Assembly (NCBI GenBank): GCA_958450325.1
Contig: OY288257.1
Location: 12,791,873-12,855,872, forward strand
DNA from: Agrostemma githago
Lineage: Eukaryota > Streptophyta > Magnoliopsida > Caryophyllales > Caryophyllaceae
Reading direction: 5' to 3'
Length of the DNA stretch: 64,000 nt
A model generated the notes under the pieces. That model had not been told where the DNA came from. It worked only from the letters and a program-made list of their open reading frames with translations, and made no database searches. Of the stretch, positions 21,473-31,768 are shown in pieces (position 1 is the first letter of the stretch; each line of letters opens with the position of its first letter). Position numbers and translations under genes: made by a program.

Positions 21473-21585
21473 TATTATTTATCTTTTTCCTTGCACTTGG
21501 CGCGGTAAGCTAAGTGTGGAGTAACAACTTTGAGTTTTCCGTTTTCGGTTTATTATTTTGGTTGCGAAAATTTAGGGCTGTTACA

Positions 21586-22376
21586 TCAAATCACAAAGTA
21601 AAAAAAATGAGAAAAGAGTATAATTGATGAATAAGGAAAGTTTTGAAGTGGAAAAATCTTAGTGAAGCTTTCTTTTAAGGAAAGTGGGAAGATCATAGTG
21701 GAGAAAGGAAGCATCATGCATCAATTAACCACCCTACACCTCAAATATCATGTCGGACCATGATATCTTAATCAATTTCTTCTTCTAGGTTATTTAATTA
21801 CTACGAAACATATATTTTTATAAGGATGTTTAACCATCGATAATTACATGCATGTTTTTTTTCTTAAATAAAAAATATCGTACATTGCATTATTTAACCA
21901 GTTCCGCGAATGTCGCGGAGATCAAAACCAGTTAGGGGTAAAAGCCAAAAAGATAGGCATGCTGCATGCATATAACCCGCATCTCTCTTATAATTATCTT
22001 GTTTTTCTTTCCCTTCACAAACACTTTCAAACAAACTATTTACACTTTTTTTTTTTCCTTTCAGTTACGTTTTTGACTTTTACAAGCTGAAATTTCTATC
22101 ACCATTTTTTTTGCCCAACACATCATCTCCCTTTTTCTTCTTCTTCTTCTTCGTCTTCTCTATCGTTAAAATAAAAGGAAAAGGGGAGCTCAAGAGACAT
22201 TTACACGTGTGAAACACGAACATGACATTGTTTGGACATAAAGACAAAAAAAAGAGAGAAAGTAGGAGGCATTAGCATTGGAGTGGAATAAGGTAGGACT
22301 TAGGAGGAGGAAGGCAGCAGAAATGGGGTGGAGAATGTAATGACGACAAAATGGAATAACACAATACTGTTATCAT
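21586..22376. other. Host DNA between element A and the ARM gene's last exon
   Basis: AT-rich, no coding sequence recognised. It should contain the 3' UTR of the minus-strand ARM gene (below 22377). Includes a CTT-rich pyrimidine stretch (about 22130-22160). The element A LTR ends about 790 bp downstream of the gene's stop codon. Confidence 0.5.
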
Positions 22377-23196
22377 TCATATGTCTCTGGCAGCAGCGCC
22401 ATTGCCGGATCTTGGTTGCCTCAGCATCTCTATCAGTGTCTCCGCCTGTCCAACATACCACACTATTTATTAATCATCTTCAATTCAATTATTCATCCTT
22501 AAACACACATACACGCATCATAGTAGGTTGTACTAGAACATAAATATTCTTATTCTATGTCATCAAACAAAATATACAAGTAGGCAGTGTCGGGACGTGA
22601 AACACGGAAAAGGTGAACTCCTTGTCATGTCGTGCTGCTAAAACGTTAAATGACGACCTAGGCATAGCTCACCTCTAATGGCGTGTCTCCAAACCTGCCC
22701 CAACCCGACACCCAAACCCAAATTGAAGACCCAAGCTTGACCCGAGCTAACCCGACTATTATTATAGAAAACAAATCGATATCTCTAAAAAAAAGTTGGA
22801 AATAACCAACCCAAAAATGACCCAACCCGATCAGAGGTCAACCTGATTTTCATAACCCGAAAGTGAACCGACCCGTAGCTGACTCGATTGACCCGTTTGC
22901 TCTGAGCAATTCATCTATTTTATTTCTTTGGAATTTGGTCGTGCCCAGATACACCATGCTTAGTTACGATACATTTTCTAAAACCTCGGCCTATTGGGTC
23001 ACGGGTCGTGTTGGATACTATAAACTCAATGGAGAAAGTGAGTGGAGTCAAAATGATAGCCAAATTACTAAAACTTGTTTCAACCATGTCTAATTGTATG
23101 AAGAACAACAAGATTACTCCAATAGGGAATTATTTTACTTAGAATTGGATTAGACAGTAAAGAAGGTCTGAAAAGTAAAAAAGAATTCATTGACTA

Positions 23197-23227
<31 letters not shown>

Positions 23228-26200
23228 AAAGTGCGAGTAAGAAAAAAGGTGAGCTTAAATTATTGGAGATTGATTATGTAGGTTTCACCAACTGAGAATG
23301 ACTTTCACCCACTCAAAAGTGAACAACGGGAGGGGAGGGGAGGGGAGGGATTGATAAAACGAGGGAGGGCGACAATGAATGAATGAATGTATCAAGTGGA
23401 TCAAATCAACCATGGAATCACTTACAAGGTAATTTCATGAAACAAATTGGTTGGTCAAAAAGTGAGGAGGACGGAGGAGGAGGATAAGAAAGAAACAGTA
23501 CAGTGAAGTAACAGTGTTTATGAAGCAGAAACGGCCACGCCAAACACACACACACTGACACACATGCATATGCATTATACTATGTACTTCCTCCGTTCCA
23601 TTTGGTTGTTTGCATTTCTTTTTTGGGCACTATTCACAGGTGAGTGAAATCGTCAATGTAACTTCTAATATATAAGATAAAATATGTGGGATCTTGTTTA
23701 AATTGTCTAATCGAGTACGTTATAAATATCAAATTTTTATAATTTTTAGAAATACGTAGCTAAAGATATAGACAAAAGAAAACGTGCGTTGGCAAGTGTG
23801 AAAAAGCAAACGCAAACAATCAAATGGAACGGAGGAAGTATAAGAGTGCGCACTCTTGGAATAGTTGTTCTCCTGTGAGACCGTCTCACGATAACTTATC
23901 GTGAGACTTACTCACAGAAATAAAATAATAATAAAATTATCTAACTTCTATGTGAGAGGTCTCACGATAAACTTATCGTGAGACCGTCTCATTCAAGAAT
24001 TTGTGCTCTTGGAAAGGGAAAGGCAGCAATCAATCTATATCCACAAAATGCTGAAACCATATCATTTCTTCTGTTCCCCTAACATCATTCTGAAACACGT
24101 GGGAGAAACTAACAGTAAACAAACAAACAAACAGTGTCTTCTAAGTGTCGGTAAATCATTGTTCTTACTCGTAGTATACATACACCAATGATCATCCATC
24201 CCCCAGCTAATGATTTTAGCATTCCAAGTATCTCCCTCACAAACTTATGACAAACTTCAAATGCTATCGTGTTTATTGTTGTTCATCATTTGATAACAGT
24301 TATATTGTTAGACCCCAAACAACTTATGACAGTAACTGTACTCATTTTGACACATTGGATGCTTTTTTGAGGTGAAAAAACAGAGACCTCTTTTACTAAT
24401 TTGCTTGTTGTGTTGAGAGATGCAAGGGAAGGGAAGGGAAGGAAAGAGAAACGGAATCATATTCTCCTCTTCTGATGATAGACAGTTCTTGAAGGATAAT
24501 TTCAAGCTCTCTTTTTTATTTTCTTCAAACAAAAATACTTACAAAATGGATAACACTCCCAATTAATGATTACTTGATTTTCGCATGCTATACCCTTTTA
24601 ATATGAAAGTTATACTCTACAAGGTATAAGACTTGTCAAAGCATAAAAGCGACCGCCCCAATAATATAAGACTCTTCAACCCCACAAAACGCTACTCCCT
24701 CCATTCATATCCAAAAATTCAATTGATCCCTTTCTTTTTTAGTCCATTTTATGGATCAAACTATACTTATTCTACTAACGTATCAAGAAGAAGAAGAAGA
24801 AGAAACACAAAACCCAACCAACAGAAGTCCACTATACGCTTTGTAATTTTGTGGCAAAGGAGGGTGGGGGATCCAATTTCCTTTGCTTAGGTCAGGAATT
24901 GAAAAAGAAGGCCGCAACATTTTGGCTAATGACGACGACCATGGTGAACAACCCCACCCCACCCCACCCCCCCTTAATTAGCTCCAAGTCAATTTTCCAA
25001 TTACACCCCATTAATATTACTACTACTGCTACTCACTATCCTTGTCATTCCACTTATCATTAGCTTACCAATTCTTTCACCCTCTTTCTCCCCTCTCTCA
25101 TTAATATCTTCAACTCTACTCCATCAATTAATTAAATACGCTAAATGTATTCGGATAACAGCTGACACAGAGGTATGAATCAAAGGATACAGACCATCTA
25201 CTTTTTTGGATCAAACCTTCACGCGTATTCTTCGGGACAACTCAATCTTAACCACTCAACTAAGATAAGGACGTTTGTTTCATACATAGGTATGAATTTG
25301 GAATAAGTAATCATATTTGGGTTATATGAGGCTACAACTTTATTCCTTTATTTCGGGCAAAAATCTTCGAAATACCAAATTTTAAATAATTATGTTTATT
25401 TTTTGAAAGTCATGCAAAGTACTCCCGATTTTTCCATTTGAAATAAAAGTAGAGGGGAGGGAGTATAATATAAATTTAATCGAATAAATTTCATAAGTCT
25501 GAAGTATATGATTGTATGAAAACTAATTCTTGCGCAAACAAATCCAAAGTTTAGTTCATTCCAAACTCGGTAGAATTGATGAACCAAACGCCAATATTGA
25601 ATGTAATTATTAAACTCTTTAGGATAATTACAGGAATAAACAACCTAACTGAAAAAACCGACCAGTGACAACAACTGAGCTACCTACCCACCAAAGACGT
25701 GGGATTTCAAATTTGTTTTCTAGACTAGAAAACCCAATCAACTTCATCTACTACTAGTGATACGAAAACAATGTGGACGATTAATCCTATGTCCGAATCC
25801 CTCTTTTCCCTGGTCTACACATCCCTGTCCTTACAATTAGATATTTTATTACGAAGTACTCCGTAGTTGATTAAAACCTATATTCATATGAAGTAAAGTA
25901 AATTGATTGTTGACATTTTCAAAACTACAGCAAACATATTTTATTTATATCTCAAGTTTATACACAATCATTATTCACGATTGCGACCACTTGCAAAATA
26001 TAAAATCGAATCGTTTTTGTCGTGATTACAGATTTTCTTTTATTTTATTGGAGAAATTGTGTATGTGCCGTGATTATGTTCTGGAAATTACAAATTCACA
26101 TGTTTAATTAAAACCAAACCTTTAATAACAAGAATAATCAAACGTAAATAATCAAATGGAACGGAACTTAACGGAGACAGCCAGAGGGGAGACTAACCTT

Positions 26201-27178
26201 CTTCTTGGCACGGGAAGTGCCGGATTGGGAGAGCGCAATCAATGGAGGAATAGCACCCTCACGCGCCACCATAGTCCGATAGACAACACTATCCTCACAC
26301 AACACCAGTAAAATGGCGGCCGCAATCTCCTTCTGGCGAGTGGACCCCACCTCAAGGAGTTCAACCAACACCGGCACCCCACCCTCCTCCACGATCTCCA
26401 GCTTGGCCGCCGTCACGGAAACCAGGAGGCTGAGCACATAGGCCGCCTTGTCCACCATCGGGGACCCTATATCCGCCACCAGCTCCACCAGGGGCTTCAC
26501 TATCCCCGCCTCCACCGCCCTCACTTTGTTGTCCTTGACGGAGCAGAGCGCGTAGAGCGCCGTGGACGCGTCCTTCTTCCCCCGGATTCCGCCCGAGGTC
26601 AGCAATTCGATGAGGGGCGGAATTGCGCCTGACTTCCCGAAGAGTATCTTGTTCTCGTCGAGGTGGGAGAGGCGGAGTATCGCGCAGGCGGAGTTCTCCT
26701 TGGCGGTCCAGGTTCCGGTTCTGAGAACCCGGACGAGGGGCTTGACCGCGCCCAGGAGTATGATGCGGTCCTTGTTGTCCTCGCAGAGGGAGAGGTTGAG
26801 GATGGCGGTGACGCCGTACTCCTGGAGCTGGGAGTCCGGGGAGGAGAGGGTGGCGATGAGGGGCTTGATGGCGCCGGCCCGGGCGATGTTGAGGCGGTTC
26901 TCGGGCTTGTTCTTGGCGAGGAGGCGGAGCTCCAGGGCGGCCTGCTTCTGGTGGTCGAGGGAGGGGGAGGTGAGCTGGGAGATGAGCTGGGGAATGAGGT
27001 CGTCGGCGGCCGCGCAGGTGAGCCACAGCTGCCGGCTCTCGGAAGTGAATTCGCCGGAGATGTCGCTGTTGCATTCGCTGAAGGCGGAGGAGGAGGTGTC
27101 GGTGAGGGTGAGGTGGGAGAAATTGCGGCCCATGTAGCTGAAATTGGAGGCTGTTTGATCTTGGGTATCCATTTCCAT
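22377..27178 (-). CDS. Armadillo-repeat protein, two coding exons (349 aa)
   Basis: The host gene of the window. Exon 1 is 27178-26198 (327 codons), GC-rich, opening MEMDTQDQTAS with a Ser/Thr-rich N-terminus of about 50 residues, then about six ARM repeats (e.g. NRLNIARAGAIKPLIATL, then GAVKPLVRVL, SGAIPPLIELL, AGIVKPLVELV and EGGVPVLVELL). It ends AKKK at donor AAG|GTTAGT. Without splicing the frame would stop after VSLPSGCLR. A 22-residue last exon (22445-22377), reading AETLIEMLRQPRSGNG and on to TGA, follows acceptor GGACAG|GCG; the phase fits and it closes the last helix. The protein resembles the plant ARM-only relatives of U-box (PUB) ARM proteins, such as Arabidopsis At3g01400, about 350 aa and lacking a U-box. 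Likely a protein-interaction scaffold; the specific function is unknown. Confidence 0.85.
23328..23349 (+). other. G-quadruplex motif in the intron
   Basis: Five runs of three to four G separated by single A. Very short loops predict a stable quadruplex on the plus strand, which is the template strand of the ARM gene. Confidence 0.6.
23587..23838. mobile_element. Stowaway-like MITE (252 bp)
   Basis: Flanked by TA on both sides (23585-23586, 23839-23840). Ends are CTTCCTCCGTTCCATTTG and its reverse complement, close to the CTCCCTCCGTTCC end of Tc1/mariner-derived Stowaway elements. No coding region. Confidence 0.8.
23874..23992. mobile_element. Small palindromic MITE
   Basis: About 118 bp with inverted ends of the type TGAGACCGTCTCACGATAA. 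Each end itself contains an inner palindrome around CGATAAGTTATCG, so the element can fold as a double hairpin. It lies 35 bp from the preceding MITE. Family uncertain. Confidence 0.6.
24952..24972 (-). other. G-quadruplex motif on the gene strand of the intron
   Basis: The plus strand shows four C-runs (four, four, four and seven) separated by single A, so the minus strand (the ARM pre-mRNA sense) has a G4 motif with one-base loops. Confidence 0.6.
25181..25287 (-). mobile_element. SINE-like sequence with decayed pol III boxes
   Basis: On the minus strand, an A-box-like TTAGTTGAGTGGTTAAG is followed about 35 bp later by GGTTTGATCC, a degenerate B box, then a short A-run. It is bounded by the repeat AGGTATGAAT (25171-25180 and 25288-25297). 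It resembles the SINE at 13638 in layout but is diverged. About 20 bp between A-run and duplication is unexplained. Confidence 0.55.
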
Positions 27179-27606
27179 TGATATTAGTAGTAGTATTAGT
27201 ATTGATGAGTAATTAAATACACTAGTACTGGGGTTTTGATTGATTGAGGTGGTGGGGGGAATAAGGAAGGGGGAGAGAACTTGGACTGAGTTGGAAGAGG
27301 GAGAGGGAGAGGGGTCGACAGACAGGAATTATTACTCCTTGTAATTGTAATGGCGTGGTACTCACTCGTAGGTGGGTTGTTCTTCCCCTCATATGCTTTT
27401 TAAACCAACCCTTTTTGGAGCTTCTCTTTTAACTTGGGCCCATGATGAATCGGATATCCGATGCAAAACGTTAGTTCCATATACACAAATACTATCAAAT
27501 TTTATCACATCTAACCTATTCACTTATGATTTAAATTTGTTTTCGTTGCCGCTTTCAACGACAAATGATCTTGGGGTCAACGATCACCGAAACCTAAAAT
27601 ATATTG
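27179..27606 (-). promoter_or_regulatory. 5' flank of the ARM gene
   Basis: About 430 bp upstream of the ATG before the first MITE. It holds purine/pyrimidine-rich stretches near 27240-27310 (GGGAGAG-like on plus) typical of plant 5' UTRs. I could not pick a convincing TATA box. Confidence 0.4.
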
Positions 27607-27608
27607 TA

Positions 27609-27701
27609 CTCCCTCCGTTCCATTCACTTGTTTGTCTGTGTCTAAAAAAATATTTTTCACAATGAATATAAAAGACAAATAATTGAATAGAACGGAGGCA
27701 T
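27609..27701. mobile_element. Short Stowaway-like MITE
   Basis: Left end CTCCCTCCGTTCCATTCA after TA; right end matches its reverse complement imperfectly (GAACGGAGGCAT) and is followed by TA. About 93 bp. Confidence 0.55.
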
Positions 27702-27713
27702 TACATGTTAATA

Positions 27714-27901
27714 CTCCCTCTATCTTTTTTAATAAGCCTCATATTCATTTATAAAAAATTTTGAGTTAGCCACATTTCCTCTTAAGAAAATATTTTCATC
27801 TTTATTTTTTTCTCATCACATGCACCAACCATCAACTTACTTTTTCATATTTTCTTAAACTCCGTGCCAAACCCCAAAGGCCTTATTCAAGAAGGAGAGA
27901 G
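27714..27901. mobile_element. Stowaway-like MITE (188 bp)
   Basis: Ends CTCCCTCTATCTTTTTTAAT and a matching inverted copy with AAGGCCTTATT inside it; TA on both sides (27712-27713, 27902-27903). Confidence 0.6.
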
Positions 27902-27979
27902 TATGTGGTTTATATATATTAGGCCTAAAGCTCTCTCAATGAACTCTTAGGTTTTCTTCAATAATGTTTCTATTATACT

Positions 27980-28642
27980 TGTTTGGGTATCAAACAATCG
28001 AATCTAGAACGGGTCTATATCTTAGAACTCTTAGGCTTGGATCTTGGATTATCCAAGCGCTCACTTCCTACTTTTTCTAGTTGATTGGCCTCCTTAGACG
28101 ACCGGGTCAACCGTGCCTGCACAAGCAACAAACAGGTCTCGGAGGTATCCGAGGGGACCCTCTCCGATGTCTAAGTCAGTCCTTTATGCGCACAAGGAAC
28201 CTTACTCGTGAGGAGTAAAGTGGCGTTTTTCTAGAGAGAAGTTTAGAGATAGAAAATTCATTACCCTTTAATGAGATAACATTAAGGGGGTATTTATAGG
28301 TTTCCTCATAAGAGAGAGAGAGAGAGAGAGATTGTAGGTTCCTCAGCCATGGTTGGCCGAGGCTGATCTTTTACCTTAGGCAGCGGTCAGGAAATGGTCG
28401 CACCGACGGGGCCGGATTGGCTGAGGGTATCCGTATAGGACCGGGGTCGGCCCCAAGGATGGGCAATAGGTCAAGGCGAGCCGAGGGCTCTTGAGTTCTT
28501 CCCCTGACGGGTTTCTGGGGGTCGGCCTGAATGGCCTAGCTAGGGGCCTCGGCACCCGAGTCGAGGATGTTGGAGTCCTTCCTGTTCCAGGAGTAGATCC
28601 GGGTTCAGGGTCGGCGGACATCTTGCTGGATTTCCGGCCTCA
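27980..28642 (-). repeat. LTR of element D
   Basis: About 663 bp. Recognised by matches to the LTR of C in the opposite orientation: ACTGACTTAG followed by ATCGGAGAGGGT, and TATAAATACCC. The TATA box (28291-28298) lies about 345 bp after the start and about 320 bp before the end, against about 370 and 308 bp in C. A GA microsatellite (about 28312-28331) follows in the same place as the CT run in C. Confidence 0.65.
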
Positions 28643-28997
28643 TCAATTTCCCCTCGGCAACCAGGAGGAGCAGGTCTCTTGGTGGCTGTCGATAGTCGCT
28701 CTGTGGGGGAAAAGAGGGGGGGGGGGGGGGGGAGGGCGACCGTAGGCATTAGCCATTTTCCGACAAAGGTTGCCCCATTGGCTCCTCTCATTGAATGTTT
28801 TTGCTGGTTTCCAAAGCTGCTATCACTTCCTCGACTACCGCTTCAGACTTTTGGTGTGCTCGAGGCATCATGATATCTTCCTTGTAATGATTGTTTTTCA
28901 GGAAATCTCGTTGGGATATGCATCGTTGTGACATGTGGCGCTCGATCTAGGGATAGCTGGGGCATTGAATGTTCTATTATATTTTCCTTTGCTTGGG

Positions 28998-29005
28998 TAT
29001 AAAAG
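28998..29005 (+). promoter_or_regulatory. TATA box of element D antisense ORF2
   Basis: TATAAAAG 83 bp before the ATG at 29081, matching the placement of the TATA box 64 bp upstream of the homologous gene in element C. Confidence 0.6.
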
Positions 29006-29080
29006 GAGGGTCGAGGTGCAAAAGTTTCCCAATCTTTTCAAACATTTACCACTCTTTGCTTCCTTTTTTCTCCGGTAGTT

Positions 29081-30334
29081 ATGGCTTGGGTAGTTGATCG
29101 CATTTTTAAGAAGGGTGTCAATGTGAAAGTTACGAAGTATGTCGGTCCCCGCCTTAAGTTCCGTTACCCTCGCCTGGTTTGGGGAACCTTGAAAAGTGTA
29201 AGTTGGTCACCCGTCGGTCATGCTTTGCTCCGGGCTCTAATGAACTTCCTTTAGCTATTCGCCGTCCAAGGAAACCTTTATTTTTCATGAAACCGAGGCC
29301 TGACCCTTGTACCAGACCAGGGGATGTGACTACAAAGTAAGGGTGCCACCGGTGCTTTCCATGCTTAAGACCATAAAATGGTGACCCTGGCATTCCGTAT
29401 TCTAGGTCGTCTCCTTCCACCCTTGTCACGTCTCAGAGTAGTGAGGATGACTGGTGGAGTCCTTGTCTCTCTCCTACTTGCTCTCCCCTAGCTGAACGAG
29501 GGACGACCCTGACTACCGTCGGGGCTTCGAGATCGTCGATCTTGGCGATGTCGGAAGCAACGAGGTGGATGAGGCTGACGGTGGTGGGGATGCGATGCTG
29601 ACGAGGAAGAGGGGGTGTATGACTCTAAGGATATCCCAGATGACTGGGACTGGGGATCTGACGGTGAAGGTCCAGACAGCCCTGGGTAGGGTTGGCAATG
29701 GGTCGGGTCCGGCAGGACCCGGACCCGACCCGGACCCTTAAGGGTCCGGAAATATTAGACCTTTACCCAACCCCGATGGGTACGGGTAGGGTCTGGGTCC
29801 GTCACGGGTCCAATGCGCAACAATTTAATATGTATAATATTTTTAATATATACGATTTATAACCCGACATTTCAAAGTAAAATTAAAAAACAAAATAAAA
29901 ACTGTCACTATAAGCTCTAATAAAGAACTTACAGTAGCTTACTTTAGCTTTAGAGTAGGCTTAGAGCTTCTAAGAGTACAATTTACAAACAAAACAATAC
30001 TCCACAAAGTTACAGCAACTTTAACCAAACAATTTCATGCCTTCATCGTCTTCCGTATCAGTAGTTTATTTTATTTTTTTTAATTAATTTTTTTGTTACG
30101 GGTCCAAGGGTCGGGTCTGGGTCTAACTTTTAGGACCCGGACCCAGACCCGGAATATTTCTGAAGGACCCATACCCGACCCGTACCCGCAGGGTCTAAAA
30201 AAAATGGGACCCGTACCCGACCCGTTAGGGTAAAACCCGGCGGGTCTGGGCAGGGTCCCGGACCCAGTGCCATCCCTAGCCCTAGGGAGCATCATCTCCC
30301 TGACTCCGATGAGGGGAGCAGTGGGGTTGAGGAT
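29081..30334 (+). pseudogene. Element D antisense ORF2 (relative of 54094-54678), broken
   Basis: Starts MAWVVDRIFKKGV with a basic N-terminus including KFRYPRL; the C homologue starts MSWITKV and has KLRYPRA. At 29341 another frame gives GCHRCFPCLRP, matching GCHECFPWLHP in C. At 29636 the acidic end has DDWDWGSD, identical to C, then continues after the hAT element to a stop near 30332. Frameshifts and stops between these blocks show decay. Function unknown; the bipartite basic-to-acidic layout with a Cys/His cluster suggests nucleic-acid or protein binding. Confidence 0.6.
29687..30278. mobile_element. Non-autonomous hAT element (592 bp)
   Basis: Ends TAGGGTTGGCAATGGGTC and, inverted, TAGGGATGGCACTGGGTC. 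Flanks are an 8-bp duplication with one mismatch (GCCCTGGG at 29679-29686, GCCCTAGG at 30279-30286), the size expected for hAT. Subterminal regions are rich in GGGTCCGGACCC-like words on both strands; the centre is AT-rich without coding sequence. It splits antisense ORF2 of element D. Confidence 0.8.
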
Positions 30335-30419
30335 TGACATCCCTTCTCTTCCAAGCTAAGCCGCGCCAGGGAAATCCTACTATCATTATCTTCATTAATG
30401 GTGGCGAGCCTCATTATTG

Positions 30420-31768
30420 CGGCGCGACCACCTTAGCGCTCCGTCGGGTTGTTATGCGGACTTCGGGCAGAAACTTCCGTTGAACGAATTCGTTTTGAAA
30501 ATGATCAATCCGAACCAAACCCTTTGCACTATTCAACATTGACATCAGACCAAGGGTCCATGATGTGCGAATAATTGGCGTCATGGGATGTTTACTCCCA
30601 ATTGATAACGACTTCTCCTCGTAGGCATTAGGTGCTACGTATCTCGACATCGTTATTTGGTCGTTGGGATCTACGATGTCGATAACGCGTCATCGGTCGC
30701 CCATTCGAGTCGTAATAAAAATAGTTTTGATGATTATATATACACGGTAGTAATAAAACGAGAGTGTAGAAACGTTTTAAGGGTTGACTCGTCTTAGACA
30801 ACCAAATACACGAGGTGACGAGAAAAGCGATCGGCGACGCGAGTGCGATACTCTTGTGTTCGGGTTTTCTTATTTCGTCACCCTTAGTTTTCGATACGTA
30901 AAAGAACGTGTATTTTAGCGTCAAATGATGTTAGTAGTTAGAAGTTAGGAACGAAAAGTAAATGTTAGATGCGAGTAACGAAAGTGTTAGAATAGTTAGT
31001 TACAATAATTAAAAGAGTTTAGCGTTTAGAATTGGAATTTGGACACCCTCAACCTATATGTCAAATGCTTCGAAATTCGGGCTCGCGGAATATTGTCGTA
31101 GACACGGGGAGCACTTCAACATATATAGGAAGAGTTAAGGTATGTTTTAAGTGTATGTGGGAAAGGCAAAGCTGCTTGCACTTGGTTTCCGAAGTTCTGG
31201 AAAAAAAAGTCCCTGAAATGGTGTATGAAGAAGGGTATTTATAGAGTTGGCGAGTTTTGCAAAATGCTTCTGATTTCGAGACTCAGGCGCGATAGGCCTT
31301 GCGTCCTGATTCCTAGGCGCGACACTTGGAGCGATCCAATCCTGAGGCGCGGAGATGCGCACGGTTGAATTCGCGAGTATCAAAAGTTGCTCAAAATACG
31401 GATTGATATCCGGGTTAAAGGAGGTAGTTTCGGATTCCGTTTTGACTTGGTTTGATTACGCATTTGGACGCTTTTGTGGCTTGTTTATTTTCGGGTTTCG
31501 ACTTTGACCGGGTTTGACTCGATCGTCATAGACGGCTTTTCCCCGTGGCGGTTTTGGCTAAAAGTAACTTTACTTTATTGGAAATGGCCCACTGAGTCTG
31601 ATTTTGAGGTTAGTTTTGAGAAATTTGTACTCCGCTGAGTGCCTACGTCAGATATTATTGATTTTGGCCCGTATTGGAGCGCATTAATGCATGTTAACGT
31701 CCGATCATCATCAGATGTTTTGTTGGAGACTCCTATAGACACGAGCAAGCAAAATGCGGATGTCTACA
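30420..31768 (-). repeat. LTR fragment E, same family as element S
   Basis: Reads TGTAGACATCCGCATTTTG from 31768 downward and stays alignable with the start of S for several hundred bases, and again at GGTTGAGGGTG. TATA box on the minus strand at 31236-31243. The far end near 30420 is not precise and no target duplication was found, so it is probably truncated. No coding region. Confidence 0.6.
31285..31350 (-). repeat. AGGCGCG motif three times at exactly 30 bp in LTR E
   Basis: AGGCGC starts at 31285, 31315 and 31345, about 40-105 bp upstream of the TATA box on the minus strand. It lies at the position where LTR S has its ACTCGNNCGAGT cluster, so the location is conserved and the motif is not. 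Confidence 0.65.

Larger units (their letters stand above)
1..21585 (+). mobile_element. Element A: Tekay-type Ty3/gypsy chromovirus, 3' part, heavily nested
   Basis: Plus-strand LTR retrotransposon whose 5' LTR, gag, protease and RT core lie left of the window. What is seen: end of RT, RNase H, then (after insertion S) integrase, a C-terminal chromodomain-like region, a 3' untranslated region, a purine tract and a 3' LTR starting TGTAACACCCC and ending GTTACA. The LTR is the same family as the LTRs of element B, which allows exact recognition of later insertions in it. The RT-integrase-chromodomain order and sequence style fit the Tekay/Del chromovirus lineage. Two nonsense codons and four nested insertions show it is dead. 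The far 5' end is not visible, so its target duplication cannot be checked. Confidence 0.85.
12876..21585 (+). repeat. 3' LTR of element A, interrupted by SINE, MITE and MULE
   Basis: Begins TGTAACACCCC and ends GGGCTGTTACA. Without the three insertions and their duplications it is about 2.27 kb, against 2225 bp for the uninterrupted LTRs of element B; much of the excess is an ATT microsatellite. Alignment by eye to the B LTRs shows where each insert begins and ends. Host flank begins at 21586. Confidence 0.88.
22446..26197 (-). other. 3.75-kb intron of the ARM gene with repeats
   Basis: Begins GT (26197-26196) and ends AG (22447-22446) on the minus strand. AT-rich with many small repeats: an AAAT microsatellite (about 23195-23228), G-rich and C-rich tracts, a GAA run near 24787, Stowaway-like ends (for example a 42-bp remnant 25422-25463 between TA dinucleotides), and the MITEs and SINE-like unit listed separately. 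A stretch rich in ACCCGACCC-like words (22690-22890) looks like a hAT-MITE relic. No other coding exon recognised. Confidence 0.75.
27980..30350 (-). mobile_element. Element D: 3' end of a Tat/Retand-type element on the minus strand
   Basis: Contains a minus-oriented LTR (27980-28642) followed inward by a plus-strand, that is antisense, gene with its own TATA box. This is exactly the layout of the 3' end of element C (3' LTR, then antisense ORF2). No primer-binding site follows the LTR on its outer side, so this is a 3' LTR. The inner part is cut at about 30350 by LTR E. A hAT element interrupts the antisense ORF. A poly-G run (about 28709-28727) lies between LTR and gene. Confidence 0.65.

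Noticed and set aside
26361..27181. Three long overlapping open frames on both strands over the ARM exon (26361-27074, 26562-27137, 26663-27181)
   Set aside because: They are shadows of the GC-rich exon; only the 327-codon frame has the ARM repeat pattern and proper splice end.
30414..31383. Minus-strand ORFs of 70-98 aa in LTR E
   Set aside because: Short, no recognisable domain, in a non-coding LTR related to S.
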